Counted from the stretch's first letter, positions 16,856 through 26,819 are shown. The stretch is DNA of 64,000 nt from Promethearchaeota archaeon (GCA_030606485.1 JAUWGH010000004.1:329392-393391); one strand, 5' to 3'. The notes: a model not told the origin generated them from the letters alone. A program made the numbers and translations.

Positions 16856-18442
16856 TTATTTTTCATAAAAATAGTTCCAAAAGGAATTAGTCAAATCATC
16901 ATTTCGTGTTATTATACGATATATTGAATCTGTAGTAGTTTCATAAAGACCTGTATAACCATCTTCTCTCTTTATTTTGAAATTTAATTTATTTGTTAGA
17001 ATATCTATTAATATTTTAACACAAGTTTCGGGTTTTCTACATACAATCACACCGATTGCAACTCCTGTATTTATATCAACTTGCATCGCTAATGGATGAA
17101 ATTCTTTTAAAACTTTTGCTCTATGATCCCAATAAACTTTAGTTGCAATAGCTAATATTTTACAGATTTTTTCAAAATCATCTTTATTACTATCAATAAA
17201 ATGTTGCTCTTTTGTTTCCCAAAAGGTATAAGGCTGATTAATTCGATGTTTATCTAATTTTTCAACAAAACTTAACAAAAATTTTTGAAACTTTAAGAAT
17301 TTTTCTTTATCTCCTGAAGAGAGTTTATTTAATTGAGATATAAATTCTGGCTTTGAAAAGATTCCTTCAGCTTTAAAATTTAAAATTCTTTTCTTAATAT
17401 AATCAAGTGGATATTCTTTTATTTTATCTATTAATTTTTCTACGGGGTCATTTGGAATATATGCTATTACAGGTTTTTTTTGAGCTAATGTAGAAGCAAG
17501 TTCAGAATCTTTTCCAATAGAATCACTTTCCTGTACCATATAAATTGTACATTTTGCTCTTTTTAGCATTAATCCTTCAAGCAACCCCTTATCTCTTGAT
17601 TCTTTACAAAATGATTGAGTGGGATCAAAAAATCGTATATTTAGATTAGAGATTTGTTTATCGTCCCTTATTCTTTTTAAAAAATTAAATACCTCTTCAT
17701 ATTCACATTTATTTCTCATAGATGTTGCTACATATACATCTAAATAGCTGTAAATTAAATATGCAAAGGTATTTTCTAAACCCATTTGTTGAAATATTTG
17801 TATATCATCACTTTTACATTTTAATTCATTATAAAATTTTATATATTCATTATATTCCTCAGAATTTGTAAATCCTTTTTTTTTTGATAACTCTTCTATT
17901 TCTTTTTTTAAGAAATTTAATTCCCTCGCTAATTTTTGACCAGTTAAATAGCCCAAATAATATGTATTTTTCCCATCAATATCATATACTTCATGAATGG
18001 ATGTTTTTCTTTTTCTATATACCTTGTCTATGTCAATTTCTTTATAGATATCTAATTTTTTTTCAATTTTCTCTTTTGTCTTTTCAGAAAGGAATTTAAA
18101 TGTGAATCTAAAATTACCAAAGTGTAATAAACTGTATCCTCTAAATTTTTCTATACCAGATTTCAATTCTTTAAATTTTAATTCTTTTTTACCAAAAAAA
18201 TATTCAAAAAAACTTTCTTTTACCCTGTTTTGATTTAGCAGTAATAATATTTCATTGAATTGTACATAATTTAAACCGTATTTATTAATATCTTTAATTA
18301 TATTTTCTAAAATCTTCTTTTTTGCATTATTAATAATATCTTCTGAATATTCTTTATCACATAAAAATACAATAAAAGCTTTTAAAAAATTTTCAATTAT
18401 ATTTAGATCAAGAGGCCTTAAGTTAATATCTTCAAATTTCAA
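16856..18442 (-). CDS. Predicted effector with deoxyribosyltransferase/TIR-like domain (528 aa)
   Basis: Residues ~1-215 are helical and of unknown fold. Residues ~235-345 look like a Rossmann-type domain of the nucleoside 2-deoxyribosyltransferase/TIR/SLOG group: a strand DVYVATSMR, then NLNIRFFDPTQSFC, LLEGLMLKRAKCTIYMVQ, and GKDSELASTLAQKKPVIAYI. In these families the Glu in the 'xxSELA' position binds the ribose or acts in glycosidic bond cleavage. The C-terminal part (~400-528) carries HPLAMQVDINTGVAIGVIVC and is unrecognised. Nucleotide- or NAD-degrading proteins of this class often act as abortive defence effectors. It stands convergent to the histone-SMC-like operon with its own AT-rich promoter. 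The assignment is by pattern and the biochemical activity is inference. Confidence 0.55.
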   Translation of the reverse strand: MKFEDINLRPLDLNIIENFLKAFIVFLCDKEYSEDIINNAKKKILENIIKDINKYGLNYVQFNEILLLLNQNRVKESFFEYFFGKKELKFKELKSGIEKFRGYSLLHFGNFRFTFKFLSEKTKEKIEKKLDIYKEIDIDKVYRKRKTSIHEVYDIDGKNTYYLGYLTGQKLARELNFLKKEIEELSKKKGFTNSEEYNEYIKFYNELKCKSDDIQIFQQMGLENTFAYLIYSYLDVYVATSMRNKCEYEEVFNFLKRIRDDKQISNLNIRFFDPTQSFCKESRDKGLLEGLMLKRAKCTIYMVQESDSIGKDSELASTLAQKKPVIAYIPNDPVEKLIDKIKEYPLDYIKKRILNFKAEGIFSKPEFISQLNKLSSGDKEKFLKFQKFLLSFVEKLDKHRINQPYTFWETKEQHFIDSNKDDFEKICKILAIATKVYWDHRAKVLKEFHPLAMQVDINTGVAIGVIVCRKPETCVKILIDILTNKLNFKIKREDGYTGLYETTTDSIYRIITRNDDLTNSFWNYFYEK

Positions 18443-18656
18443 TATAATTCACTCGAAAAGAAAATTTCTATTTTCTATATATATTTAGAAATTCAATTAT
18501 TAATATCAAATAAAAAGTTAAAATTATTTCTATCTCGCTTAAAAAAAATTATTTATTTATGGAGTAGGATGAGTTTTTTATGGGAATTAAATTCAAATTT
18601 AATAGAAAAACTCCTTTAATTAGATTCAATAATGTTTTTATGAATTTATATTGATT

Positions 18657-19813
18657 CTAATTATTATTTGAATTTTTTTTCATTTTATCCAGAATTGGTA
18701 ATAATTCAGGAAATAAATAAGAAACCTGTTCATAAATAGATTCTGCTTTCTTATGGGATTTTCTTTTAAGATGTGCAAAATGAAGTTATTCAAGAATATT
18801 AGGATCAAATTTATTTTCTCTAGATGCATTTAAGCAAAAATCTTCTAATTCTTCCTATTCCTCTTGTTTTTTCAAAATATCAACAATGAATAGAAATATT
18901 TCAGGAGATCGCTCATTAAATTCAATCCAACACTTTAATGCATAAATTTTTGCACTATCAAAGTCATTTTGAAGAAAATATGTTTTAGCATTATATTCTA
19001 AAAAAAATGCTTTAAAATGAAAAAATTTCTATTTAATTCAATAATGCTCAAGGCTTTATCAATAAATACTTTTGCTTTTTTTAAATTCTGGTTAATATCT
19101 ATATAATATTTCAAAAGATTCATATGTGTAATTAAATCAGATTCATATAATTCAAGAATCTTTTCTGCGGTGCTGAGAAATTTTTGATACATCTGATAAC
19201 CAAAATATGAGAGTTGCATATTATGCAACATATCAATATCATTAGACCGAAATTTCAAATATTTCTCACCCCATTGAATTGATGCTTCACTTTTTTTTAA
19301 CCTCGCTGTGATCTTATAAAGCATTCGGAAAATTTCAAGTGCTTGGTCAGTATCTTCTTTAATTTTTTTTAGTTCAGAATTTAGCTCTTCCTCCATTTCT
19401 TTTAATGATGGTTCATCCATTGGTAGATCTTTCCAAGTAGTTGAAAAGCCTTTATCATATTCTAAAAATTTTCTCATGAAATAGTGTTCAAAATCGGTTA
19501 AATTTCGCATTTGGGTAAAATCTAACTTCAAATTGAATCCTTTTATGATATCAACAATAATTCTATAACCCTCATCGCTTAATTGAAAATTGAAATTCTC
19601 GAATATGAGTTCTTGTAGAACACCTCTCTGAGTTCTGAATTCAATTTCATAAAGAAGCATTTCATAAATCATATCATTTGGCATTAAAAACCAAGGTTCG
19701 TCCTTATTATCTCTTATTGGAAAGAAGCCACGTATCTCTCGCCATTTTTTTAATGCGTATTCCAGATTGACATTATCAATTTTAAATTTATTTCTAAAAT
19801 CCTTCTGGAGCAA
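18657..19813 (-). pseudogene. Decayed TPR-like protein gene
   Basis: Codons from 19813 to 18998 encode 271 residues with helical repeat character (GEKYLKFRSNDIDMLHN, KFLSTAEKILELYESDLITH, NLKKAKVFIDKALSI), typical of TPR proteins. The frame ends early near an eight-A run at about 19000. In another frame the coding sense resumes (KTYFLQNDFDSAKIYALKCW ...) down to 18657, broken by TAG at 18857-18855 and TAA at 18788-18786. One frameshift plus two stops make this a genuine pseudogene rather than a single sequencing error. The apparent start at 19813 is a TTG at a junction with an unrelated plus-strand fragment, so the original N-terminus is lost. Confidence 0.7.
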
Positions 19814-20031
19814 ACCGATATTTTCCAGATCCTACTCAATATGGTCTTGAAATAACTGATCTACAGGGAAATGAGAGAGATAAATTCATAAATATAATTA
19901 AATTGAATGAAGGAAACAAAATTGAGGCTTTACGAGAGATGTGGAAAAATAACAACCAGAAATTACATTTTACCAGAGGGGATCTTAAAGGGTTTCTGGA
20001 AAACAACACGAGCCTGGACTTTCGGACATAA
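19798..20031 (+). pseudogene. Truncated gene fragment (C-terminal remnant)
   Basis: An uninterrupted frame of 77 codons without a start codon at its beginning. It reads as plausible protein (RYFPDPTQYGLEITDLQGNE, LREMWKNNNQKLHFTRGDL) and ends at TAA 20029-20031. It abuts and slightly overlaps the TPR pseudogene on the other strand, which suggests a recombination breakpoint near 19800 that removed the 5' part. No family was recognised. Confidence 0.4.
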
Positions 20032-20106
20032 AATTTCAAATTTATAGCAAAATTAATGATAAGAAGAATAAAATAAGATATTACCCATCTTAAAGCAAAA
20101 AAAGAA

Positions 20107-20949
20107 TTATTTTTTTAGTCTCGCTAAAGAAATTATTTCTTTTATTTTATCTTTTTCTTGGAATTTTGAATAATCTTTAAAATAATCTCTAATAATCGAA
20201 TATTCTTGGGGGTCGAATTTATCTTCAAGCCAATGAAGTTTAGATTTAAATGGAATTAAGGAATAAAGATTATATCCTAATTCTTTAGCTTTTTCTTTAG
20301 CTCCTTGTTCTCGATCTATTAAAACCACTACATCATTACATATAACTTTTTTATTTCTTTGCTTAGCTTCATAAATCAATTGTTTTTTTACGAGATGTGC
20401 TGATTTAAATTTAGTTACTAAATCATCAACAAGTATAATTGTTTCACCATCCTCAAATTCACCCTCTATTAATCTATGTTCGCCATAAGTCTTAATAAAT
20501 TCCTCAAAATCCTTAATTTCTCTTCCATTAACAATTTTTCGGTTATATAACGAAGGAATTTTACTAAATAAGGTAATAACTGTTGCAATTTGTGTACCTG
20601 TTGTTGCTAAACCAAGAATTTTATCAAATTTGAATATTTCATTTATAATTAGTAGACTAAGAGCTTTTCCTATTGCTTCCAATATGGAAGCTCCTTTTTT
20701 TTTACTTGAAATATCTCTAAGAGAAATATAGACTGGGCTCCATAATCTACTATTTAATATCCACCCTTCTTTTTTATCCTGAAACCATGTTTTAATTGCT
20801 CCACAATCATATAATAGATCAAGTATATATCTACCTATTTGTTCTTTCTTTTCAAGCCAATTATCAATTTTCTTAAAGTTAAAGTTTAACAAACACTCTG
20901 GTATTAAGCTAAAACTCTCATTAGGTAGAATTATAATTTTTTCCACCAT
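20107..20949 (-). CDS. pyrE: Orotate phosphoribosyltransferase homologue
   Basis: A 280-residue protein with OPRTase order. An N-terminal segment LLYDCGAIKTWFQ leads to LWSPVYISLRDISS (the 'SP.Yidlr' motif), followed by GLATTGTQIATVI, an Arg-Lys pair in YNRKIVNGREIKD, and the 13-residue PRPP signature IILVDDLVTKFKS near residues 170-182. The end of the catalytic domain is VVVLIDREQGAKEKAKELGY. The enzyme makes orotidine monophosphate from orotate and PRPP in pyrimidine synthesis. It is longer than the usual ~200 residues, with an extra N-terminal segment of ~40 residues and an insertion after the RK pair. pyrI lies elsewhere in the window, so the pathway is present, but this copy is not clustered with other pyr genes. 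A salvage or specialised PRTase is the alternative. Confidence 0.7.
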   Translation of the reverse strand: MVEKIIILPNESFSLIPECLLNFNFKKIDNWLEKKEQIGRYILDLLYDCGAIKTWFQDKKEGWILNSRLWSPVYISLRDISSKKKGASILEAIGKALSLLIINEIFKFDKILGLATTGTQIATVITLFSKIPSLYNRKIVNGREIKDFEEFIKTYGEHRLIEGEFEDGETIILVDDLVTKFKSAHLVKKQLIYEAKQRNKKVICNDVVVLIDREQGAKEKAKELGYNLYSLIPFKSKLHWLEDKFDPQEYSIIRDYFKDYSKFQEKDKIKEIISLARLKK

Positions 20950-21338
20950 AATAATAACTTCATATTTTTTTTTTTATATAAATTCTTCAAAATTTTTTTG
21001 TTGCCTACTTAATAATGCCAGTAATTATAAAAACTCCACAATTATTTAAAGAGATTATTGTTTTTTATTTTTTCCATATTATTAGAATTATGTCGATATA
21101 TTCATATTTTCACTTAGATATTTAGCCAAATTTTTTTTAGGGTTCTTTAATATTAACTATTTCTTTCGAGATATATAAATTTAGTCTTAAAAAATAAAGA
21201 GACTCCTAAAAAATTTAATAAAATGTAATTATTTTTAATTTTTAGATTATTTAAAAATAATTCTGGGCTTTAACGACATAATTCTCTAAAAGTCCCAAAA
21301 AATGAAACATTTAAAAGATTTTAATATATTTAATATTT
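20950..21338. other. Intergenic region, 389 bases, between divergent genes
   Basis: AT-rich DNA without a credible open frame, RNA gene or strong hairpin. TTTTAATATATTTAAT just ahead of 21339 probably includes the TATA element of the winged-helix gene. The rest shows no recognisable structure. Confidence 0.5.
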
Positions 21339-21656
21339 ATGCAAAATTTTGAGTTCTCAGAAGACACTTCAATCAAGAACTTTTTAAATAGAAAGGCAAT
21401 AAATTTGTTATGTCTTTTAAATAGAGAATCTGAACTTTTAAGTGGAGATTTTTTGGATCTAGTGAAAAATCGTAAATTGATGTCAAAAAGTTCTTTTTTC
21501 AGATATGTTTCATGTCTTGAAAAATTTAATTTACTCAGTAAAAACCACTGGAAAGAAAGAAAAAAAGGATATTTTGTATATTATAAACTAACAGAAAGAG
21601 GAAAGGAACTACTTAATATGATGATAGAATATTTTTCAAAAAAATCGTTATTTTAA
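21339..21656 (+). CDS. Winged-helix DNA-binding regulator (105 aa)
   Basis: A small single-domain protein: a helix-rich start (SIKNFLNRKAINLLCLLNRE), a recognition-helix-like MSKSSFFRYVSCLEKFNLLS, then a basic wing (KERKKGYFVYYKLTERGKELL). 'Y.LT..G..ll' at the end is typical of ArsR/MarR/PadR-type archaeal regulators. No ligand cysteines or effector domain are visible. It diverges from the OPRT homologue and may regulate it, but nothing in the sequence proves that. Confidence 0.75.
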   Translation: MQNFEFSEDTSIKNFLNRKAINLLCLLNRESELLSGDFLDLVKNRKLMSKSSFFRYVSCLEKFNLLSKNHWKERKKGYFVYYKLTERGKELLNMMIEYFSKKSLF

Positions 21657-21773
21657 CGTGAAAAGAATGAATTTTATTATAGTTTTAATTATACAGAAAT
21701 TTTACAAATTAAGTTGTAATTTTATAATTAAGTGTTTCTGTTAGATTTATTCAAATAAATCTAAATTCTATTT

Positions 21774-22316
21774 TTATTCACCCATTTCTGCTTGTAATTT
21801 TAATAATTTTTTTCTTTCTGAGGCGTATTCTTCATTCGATACCTTTTCTTCTAGCCAATCTTTCTCAAGTAGTTCCATTTTTTTACGCATTTGCTCTAAT
21901 TGTTTTTTCTTTTTTGCCTTCTCAAAGTTATTTAACGCTTTTTGGGCTAATTTTTTAATTTTTTCATTTTCATTTTTAAGGAGTTTTTCTATATATGGTA
22001 TAATTGGCTTAGCTATTTCAGTTTTTTTCCTAGTAATTTCCTCTAAACGTGTTAATAACGTTAATTTTTCCTCGCTATTTTCTGTTTCTAAACCTTTAGC
22101 CATTAAAGGGATAGCAACATCTTTAACAAGTTCGTCTAAGTGTTTATTTATTTGAGATCTTAATTTATTATTAGTAAATCTTGATAAATTGTCTTTTCGA
22201 TATTTTTCAATAATTAAAATTGGAATTTCAGGAGGCCAACTCATCATTTTTTCTTTATCAATTAATTGAACAATGCCACCATCGATATTTTTATTATTTT
22301 TATAAAATATTTTCAT
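21774..22316 (-). CDS. Helical protein co-encoded with Topo VI (180 aa)
   Basis: It begins one base after the stop of top6A, so it is the third gene of the top6B-top6A transcript. Residues ~55-130 form HEAT-like helix pairs (LVKDVAIPLMAKGLE, EIAKPIIPYIEKLLKNENEK). Residues ~130-180 are a coiled coil with alternating charges ending KKLLKLQAEMGE. No enzyme motif or known family is visible. Tight coupling to the topoisomerase genes suggests a partner or regulator of the enzyme, which is inference from position only. Confidence 0.65.
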   Translation of the reverse strand: MKIFYKNNKNIDGGIVQLIDKEKMMSWPPEIPILIIEKYRKDNLSRFTNNKLRSQINKHLDELVKDVAIPLMAKGLETENSEEKLTLLTRLEEITRKKTEIAKPIIPYIEKLLKNENEKIKKLAQKALNNFEKAKKKKQLEQMRKKMELLEKDWLEEKVSNEEYASERKKLLKLQAEMGE

Positions 22317-22317
22317 C

Positions 22318-23502
22318 TTATATCCAATCCCCCGTAGTTAATTTTGTTGGTAAATACTTATCGCCTAAAAAGTCAAATCCATGAGAAGAAAAGGCTTGGA
22401 TTTCCGCCTTTATTTTTAATTTAAGGGCTAATTTGAGATCTGCTTCCCATTTTTTATTTTTTTTAACGAACTTTTCTTTTAACATATCCTTTATCCTCTT
22501 AATGTCATTTGAATTCATAGGAATTCTTGCTTCTTCAGGTATTTTATATTCATCAAGATCTTTAGTTAATACGCCGAGGAGTTTAATATTGGGAGTTGCG
22601 AGAAAAGGTGATTCGTAGCTTAACCTTTTAGAGCCTCTCAAATAAACGGAATGAATATAATGTCCATAAGGATCACTATCAACTAATGAAAATATTGGAA
22701 GATTCAATTCTTTACTAAGGCGCTTTAAAAACATTCTAACTGCAACGTTTCCAACGCCTTGAGCCGTTATCAGAATACTAGGATATTTTTCCCAGAATTT
22801 ATGCTTGTTAAGGCGCATCATAGCGGCGTCTTTTTCTATTACTAAAATAAATTCGGCATCTGATTCAATTATATCTATTTCATCTAACATAGTAGATACT
22901 TGCCAATATCCACTTCCTTGTCTTTCAAGGTCAATTATTTCAGCACCATCTCTAATTCTAAGCTTACCAACACACGCACCCCTTGGAGCAGCAATAATGT
23001 GAGTTGAATTTCTTGTAGTATATAACATAGTAGAAATATCTTCTATACTCTTATCACTATTCTTCTGATCTTTAAATAATCTCACAGCAGTATAGAAAAT
23101 TTCACGTTTAGTTGCGTAATCATTTGTCTTAAGGAGTTCATAGACATTTTCTAAAACTTTCATTAATCTAGTAATATCTTCAACACTAGCAAGACTGTGA
23201 AATTGTTTTTCCACTATCTGCTTTCCTAATAGCAATAAGTCGTTTTCTTCATCCCATATTATATTTGATCCTGACCTCGAGGGCAGTTCAATTGAAGGTC
23301 GGCCTGTATTGTAAATCATCTGGACTAATTTATCTATAAGTTCGTTAATTCTACTAATTGTATTTTTTACAGAGAGATCTTCAATTTTAATTGTATCTTC
23401 TGGGAATTTTATTTCCTTTTTGTATTGTCCTATTTCTAAATATTGTCTTAATAGATCCTTAGTAGCTTTTAAATCGTAGTTTTTTTTACTTTTTGATGCC
23501 AT
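22318..23502 (-). CDS. top6A: DNA topoisomerase VI subunit A
   Basis: A 394-residue Spo11-family catalytic subunit. The winged-helix/CAP region holds REIFYTAVRLF, with Tyr137 in the position of the catalytic tyrosine that attacks DNA. The Toprim domain shows FILVIEKDAAM (first Glu) and LVDSDPYG (the DxD pair that binds metal). GAEIIDLERQGSGY and LITAQGVGN are also family-typical. With subunit B it forms a type IIB topoisomerase that relaxes and decatenates DNA by ATP-dependent double-strand passage. The length is normal for archaea. The gene starts 14 bases after the top6B stop and is followed at once by a small helical protein. Confidence 0.95.
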   Translation of the reverse strand: MASKSKKNYDLKATKDLLRQYLEIGQYKKEIKFPEDTIKIEDLSVKNTISRINELIDKLVQMIYNTGRPSIELPSRSGSNIIWDEENDLLLLGKQIVEKQFHSLASVEDITRLMKVLENVYELLKTNDYATKREIFYTAVRLFKDQKNSDKSIEDISTMLYTTRNSTHIIAAPRGACVGKLRIRDGAEIIDLERQGSGYWQVSTMLDEIDIIESDAEFILVIEKDAAMMRLNKHKFWEKYPSILITAQGVGNVAVRMFLKRLSKELNLPIFSLVDSDPYGHYIHSVYLRGSKRLSYESPFLATPNIKLLGVLTKDLDEYKIPEEARIPMNSNDIKRIKDMLKEKFVKKNKKWEADLKLALKLKIKAEIQAFSSHGFDFLGDKYLPTKLTTGDWI

Positions 23503-23516
23503 TTTATTTGCCTATT

Positions 23517-26516
23517 TTATTTTTTTAACTTCCAATATTTTTTCCCACTTTGAATATTAACTAAGACTTTATTTTCCCGTTCAAGTTGTTTAAGTTTAAC
23601 CTGTAATAATCGGGCATCCATCATATCACTAATTCCTAATCTAAATATCAAGTGCTTAATTGATTGCCATTCATCATTTAAGATAGAGAAGGTTTTTTCT
23701 GTTGTTATTATAGGTAATGATGTTTGTAGAGTTTTTTTCAAAGGTTTTTTAATAGGTGTTATTTTTTGTGGAGTTCCGGGTTTTTTAGCCATTGGTATGG
23801 GTTGGTAGGTTTTAGGTTTTGAAATTAATGGTGTTGTAGTTAGTTTCTTAGGAGTGGAAGTTTTTTTAGGAATAGTGACAGGAATTTTTCCCATTAATGC
23901 AGGAATTTTAGTTTGTATGGACGGTGTAATTATTTTTTCTGGTTGAGGTTTAGGAGAGATTTGAGGAACCTTTATAGCAGGTTTCGGTAGTTTCGATATA
24001 ATTTTTGATGGAATTATAGGAGGTTTTTCAACTATAGGTACTTCTGGCAATAACACCTTCTCTGGCTTTTCACCAATAGCACTACGCAATAGATTTTCTA
24101 ATTCAACCTTTTTCAATTTATTTTTATATTTATCTTCATTTTTTGCAATATTATAAAGAGAATTAACAAAAATTGGAATATATTTCAAAATTTTTTTCTC
24201 TCTATCCATGCCTTTTCGTATTTTTTCTCTTCTGTTTAAATAACTCTTAATCTGGAGACCAATTTTCTGAAGAGTTAATTTTATTTCTGTCATTAAAATT
24301 TCATCTTCAGCCAATGCATTTTTTGACTGAGATTTGAACATAAGATGAACAAATGGACCAGAAACATTTATTATTAGTCTAAGAGGTCCTTTAGGCAAGC
24401 CGTTATCATAAACATCTAATTTGTAATTCTCCTTCCACTTGACGGACTGTGCTGCTTTCATTATAGCACAATCTGCACTATCTCGCAATTTCGATGTGCG
24501 ATTAACATATCTTAAAAGAGCCTCCCTAGGTAATTTTGGACTCTCTAATCCATCTTTATAAGCTAATGCAGCCTCAACCACAAATGCAAGGCCTTTTCCA
24601 CTCGTAGGTGATCTAGTTTCAGCTGCAACAAAATCTTTTGGCATCATTTCATTGATTTCTCTTTGAGTTTCATTTTCAGTAATACTTTGAAGATCTATTT
24701 TGGATTCATCAATATCTTCGAGATTAGTAGAAACGTTTAGATTATATTCGTCAATTAAAATGTTTTTTAATATAGTTGAGCCAATAGGTATTGCTGTATC
24801 GGTCGGGGGAGATAAGTATTTAATAGATTTAAAAGCTAGAAATAACTCATTAAATTGATCACTTGTTATTTCAACAGGTTTAGTTTTAGAAATTATAACT
24901 TTTTTAATTAATTCTAAATTCTTTTTTCGAACTTCAGGAGATTTAATTTCCGTAATTCCATCTTTTATATTTTTAAACTTCTCTTCTAATTTCTTTTTAA
25001 CTTCATCCTTTTCATTATCAATTTTTTTAATACTATTCTTAAAATTAGTTATAACCTTCTTTATATCTTTTTCTTGTCCCTTAGAAATCTTCTCTTTATC
25101 AAATTTTTTTCTCTGAGATTTAATTTTTTTCTGTATTTCTTCAATTTCTTTACATTTTTCATTGAATTGATTAATTAATTCCCAGTAATTTTTTTTTAAG
25201 TCTATATTTTCAATTTTATAGGTTATTAGATGGTCTCTTTTTTGTGTAGATTTTCCCCAGACTCTTGGTTCATAGCGCATTAAATATATTGGAGAAGTCA
25301 ATTTTGGGGCTCTATTAATATAAAATTTATCTACTACTAATAGATTTAATTTCTCCTCTAATTGCCGTTCAGCTTTATTAGTTATAGTTTTTGCAATTTT
25401 TGAGCTCATTCTAACAAAACTGTCCTGTAAGAAGGAAGATATTGTTTTATGTTCAGATTTTGTAATATAATCTTGAAAATCTCCAATATTTACAGAAGAG
25501 GGATGTGGTAATGCATATTTTGGTTCTGAAGGAAATATATTAACCCTTCTGGAATAATTAAAATTTTCATTATTTGGATCGATATATTTTATAGTAACAT
25601 GAGGGTTCATTAGTGCTGTTTTTTTAATATAATCATCAACATAACGTGATATATATTTAATATTCAAATAATTCAATTTTATATATGTTCCATGAAGAAA
25701 TGATGTTTCAATTTCTGTATGGGGTACAACATATTTCTTTTCATTTTTTGAAGTTGTAAAAAATTGAGAGGCTGTTGCATAAACATCAAATTGTGTTTTG
25801 GAAACAGCAATTATTGGTTCTCCTGTCGTATTTTGTGAATCACTAAATGCACTAGGAGCTCCAAACCCTTGACTACCTCTGGTTTGTTTTAATTTTACGC
25901 TTTTACTTGATGCTAAATAGATACCGAATTTTCTTAAATCAGAACGATTCATTCCAGTTCCGTTATCAAAAATCTCAAATGTATATCTCATTATATTTTT
26001 TTTCCCTAATTCATCTGTCAAAACAGAAGGAGCTTCAGATTCTGTTAATTTAATAATTACAATTGGCTCAATATCTACGATATTCTCAAATGGTTGGAGT
26101 AATTTCTCCATATCAAGAACTAAATTTTTTACTAACTTCTCTTTTTTCTTTTTATCTCTTTTTTCTGTAGGTTTTCCTTCAGTTAATATATATTTTTTTT
26201 GACTTATTTCTGTTTTTAATTCCATTTCTGAAGTTTTATAACCTTCTCCCTCAATTTCCTTAATTAGATCTTCATTTAATTTGTTTCCAAATTTTATAAC
26301 ATCAAAATCTTTATCTACAGAGAAAGCTGTCTTTGAACCTTTTTTCAATTGTTCCCATTGGAAAGATTCAACCGCATCAATAGCATTGTCCATGAATTCT
26401 GCTGCATATTGAACATGTTTCCAATGACCAAACTCAAATCCAACTAACTGAGTTCTCTTTCTCATAAACTCGGCAATCGTGCCTTCTTTTATTTTACCTT
26501 CTTGGTCGTCTGTCAC
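23517..26516 (-). CDS. top6B: DNA topoisomerase VI subunit B, enlarged
   Basis: A 999-residue GHKL ATPase subunit; archaeal homologues usually have about 530-620 residues. ATP-binding motifs: EFMDNAIDAV near residue 40 (N-box), EIFDNGTGMNRSDL near 190 (G1), RGSQGFGAPSAF near 215 (G2). The transducer part is recognised by PTDTAIPIGSTIL and ETRSPTSGKGLAFVVEAAL. Extra material: a charged insertion (~60-150) between the first two ATP motifs, a coiled-coil insertion (~460-560), and a C-terminal tail (~860-960) rich in Pro, Lys and Ile/Val repeats, followed by a small terminal domain. The added segments may carry partner or DNA contacts. It is the first gene of the top6B-top6A operon. Confidence 0.93.
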   Translation of the reverse strand: MTDDQEGKIKEGTIAEFMRKRTQLVGFEFGHWKHVQYAAEFMDNAIDAVESFQWEQLKKGSKTAFSVDKDFDVIKFGNKLNEDLIKEIEGEGYKTSEMELKTEISQKKYILTEGKPTEKRDKKKKEKLVKNLVLDMEKLLQPFENIVDIEPIVIIKLTESEAPSVLTDELGKKNIMRYTFEIFDNGTGMNRSDLRKFGIYLASSKSVKLKQTRGSQGFGAPSAFSDSQNTTGEPIIAVSKTQFDVYATASQFFTTSKNEKKYVVPHTEIETSFLHGTYIKLNYLNIKYISRYVDDYIKKTALMNPHVTIKYIDPNNENFNYSRRVNIFPSEPKYALPHPSSVNIGDFQDYITKSEHKTISSFLQDSFVRMSSKIAKTITNKAERQLEEKLNLLVVDKFYINRAPKLTSPIYLMRYEPRVWGKSTQKRDHLITYKIENIDLKKNYWELINQFNEKCKEIEEIQKKIKSQRKKFDKEKISKGQEKDIKKVITNFKNSIKKIDNEKDEVKKKLEEKFKNIKDGITEIKSPEVRKKNLELIKKVIISKTKPVEITSDQFNELFLAFKSIKYLSPPTDTAIPIGSTILKNILIDEYNLNVSTNLEDIDESKIDLQSITENETQREINEMMPKDFVAAETRSPTSGKGLAFVVEAALAYKDGLESPKLPREALLRYVNRTSKLRDSADCAIMKAAQSVKWKENYKLDVYDNGLPKGPLRLIINVSGPFVHLMFKSQSKNALAEDEILMTEIKLTLQKIGLQIKSYLNRREKIRKGMDREKKILKYIPIFVNSLYNIAKNEDKYKNKLKKVELENLLRSAIGEKPEKVLLPEVPIVEKPPIIPSKIISKLPKPAIKVPQISPKPQPEKIITPSIQTKIPALMGKIPVTIPKKTSTPKKLTTTPLISKPKTYQPIPMAKKPGTPQKITPIKKPLKKTLQTSLPIITTEKTFSILNDEWQSIKHLIFRLGISDMMDARLLQVKLKQLERENKVLVNIQSGKKYWKLKK

Positions 26517-26819
26517 TTTTTTTCTCGAACTATTTTTAACTCTACCACAGAATGGATGTTATTTTTATATATTTAAATTTGGTTGTATACTTGTGATATA
26601 TCTATATTATTAACTCTATAATTTGTTACTCATATTACCTAGTATATTTATCTCCTTTACTGCCTCTTTAATTTCTTTTTTACTTTTCAATTTAAATCAG
26701 AAATAATTCTAATATTTAAATTTTTTTCTTTAACCAAATTCAAATGAAAAAATGCAAATAACTATATTTAAAAATAAGGAGTTTATATGTTAATATCAAA
26801 AATAAGAGACATAAATTAT
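26517..26819. other. Intergenic region, 303 bases
   Basis: AT-rich DNA between top6B and coaBC, both on the minus strand. It presumably holds the top6B promoter near its right side of the gene start. No open frame, RNA gene or repeat is seen. Confidence 0.5.

Noticed and set aside
19836-20039. 67-residue minus-strand frame
   Set aside because: It is antisense to the truncated plus-strand fragment, which has better protein character.
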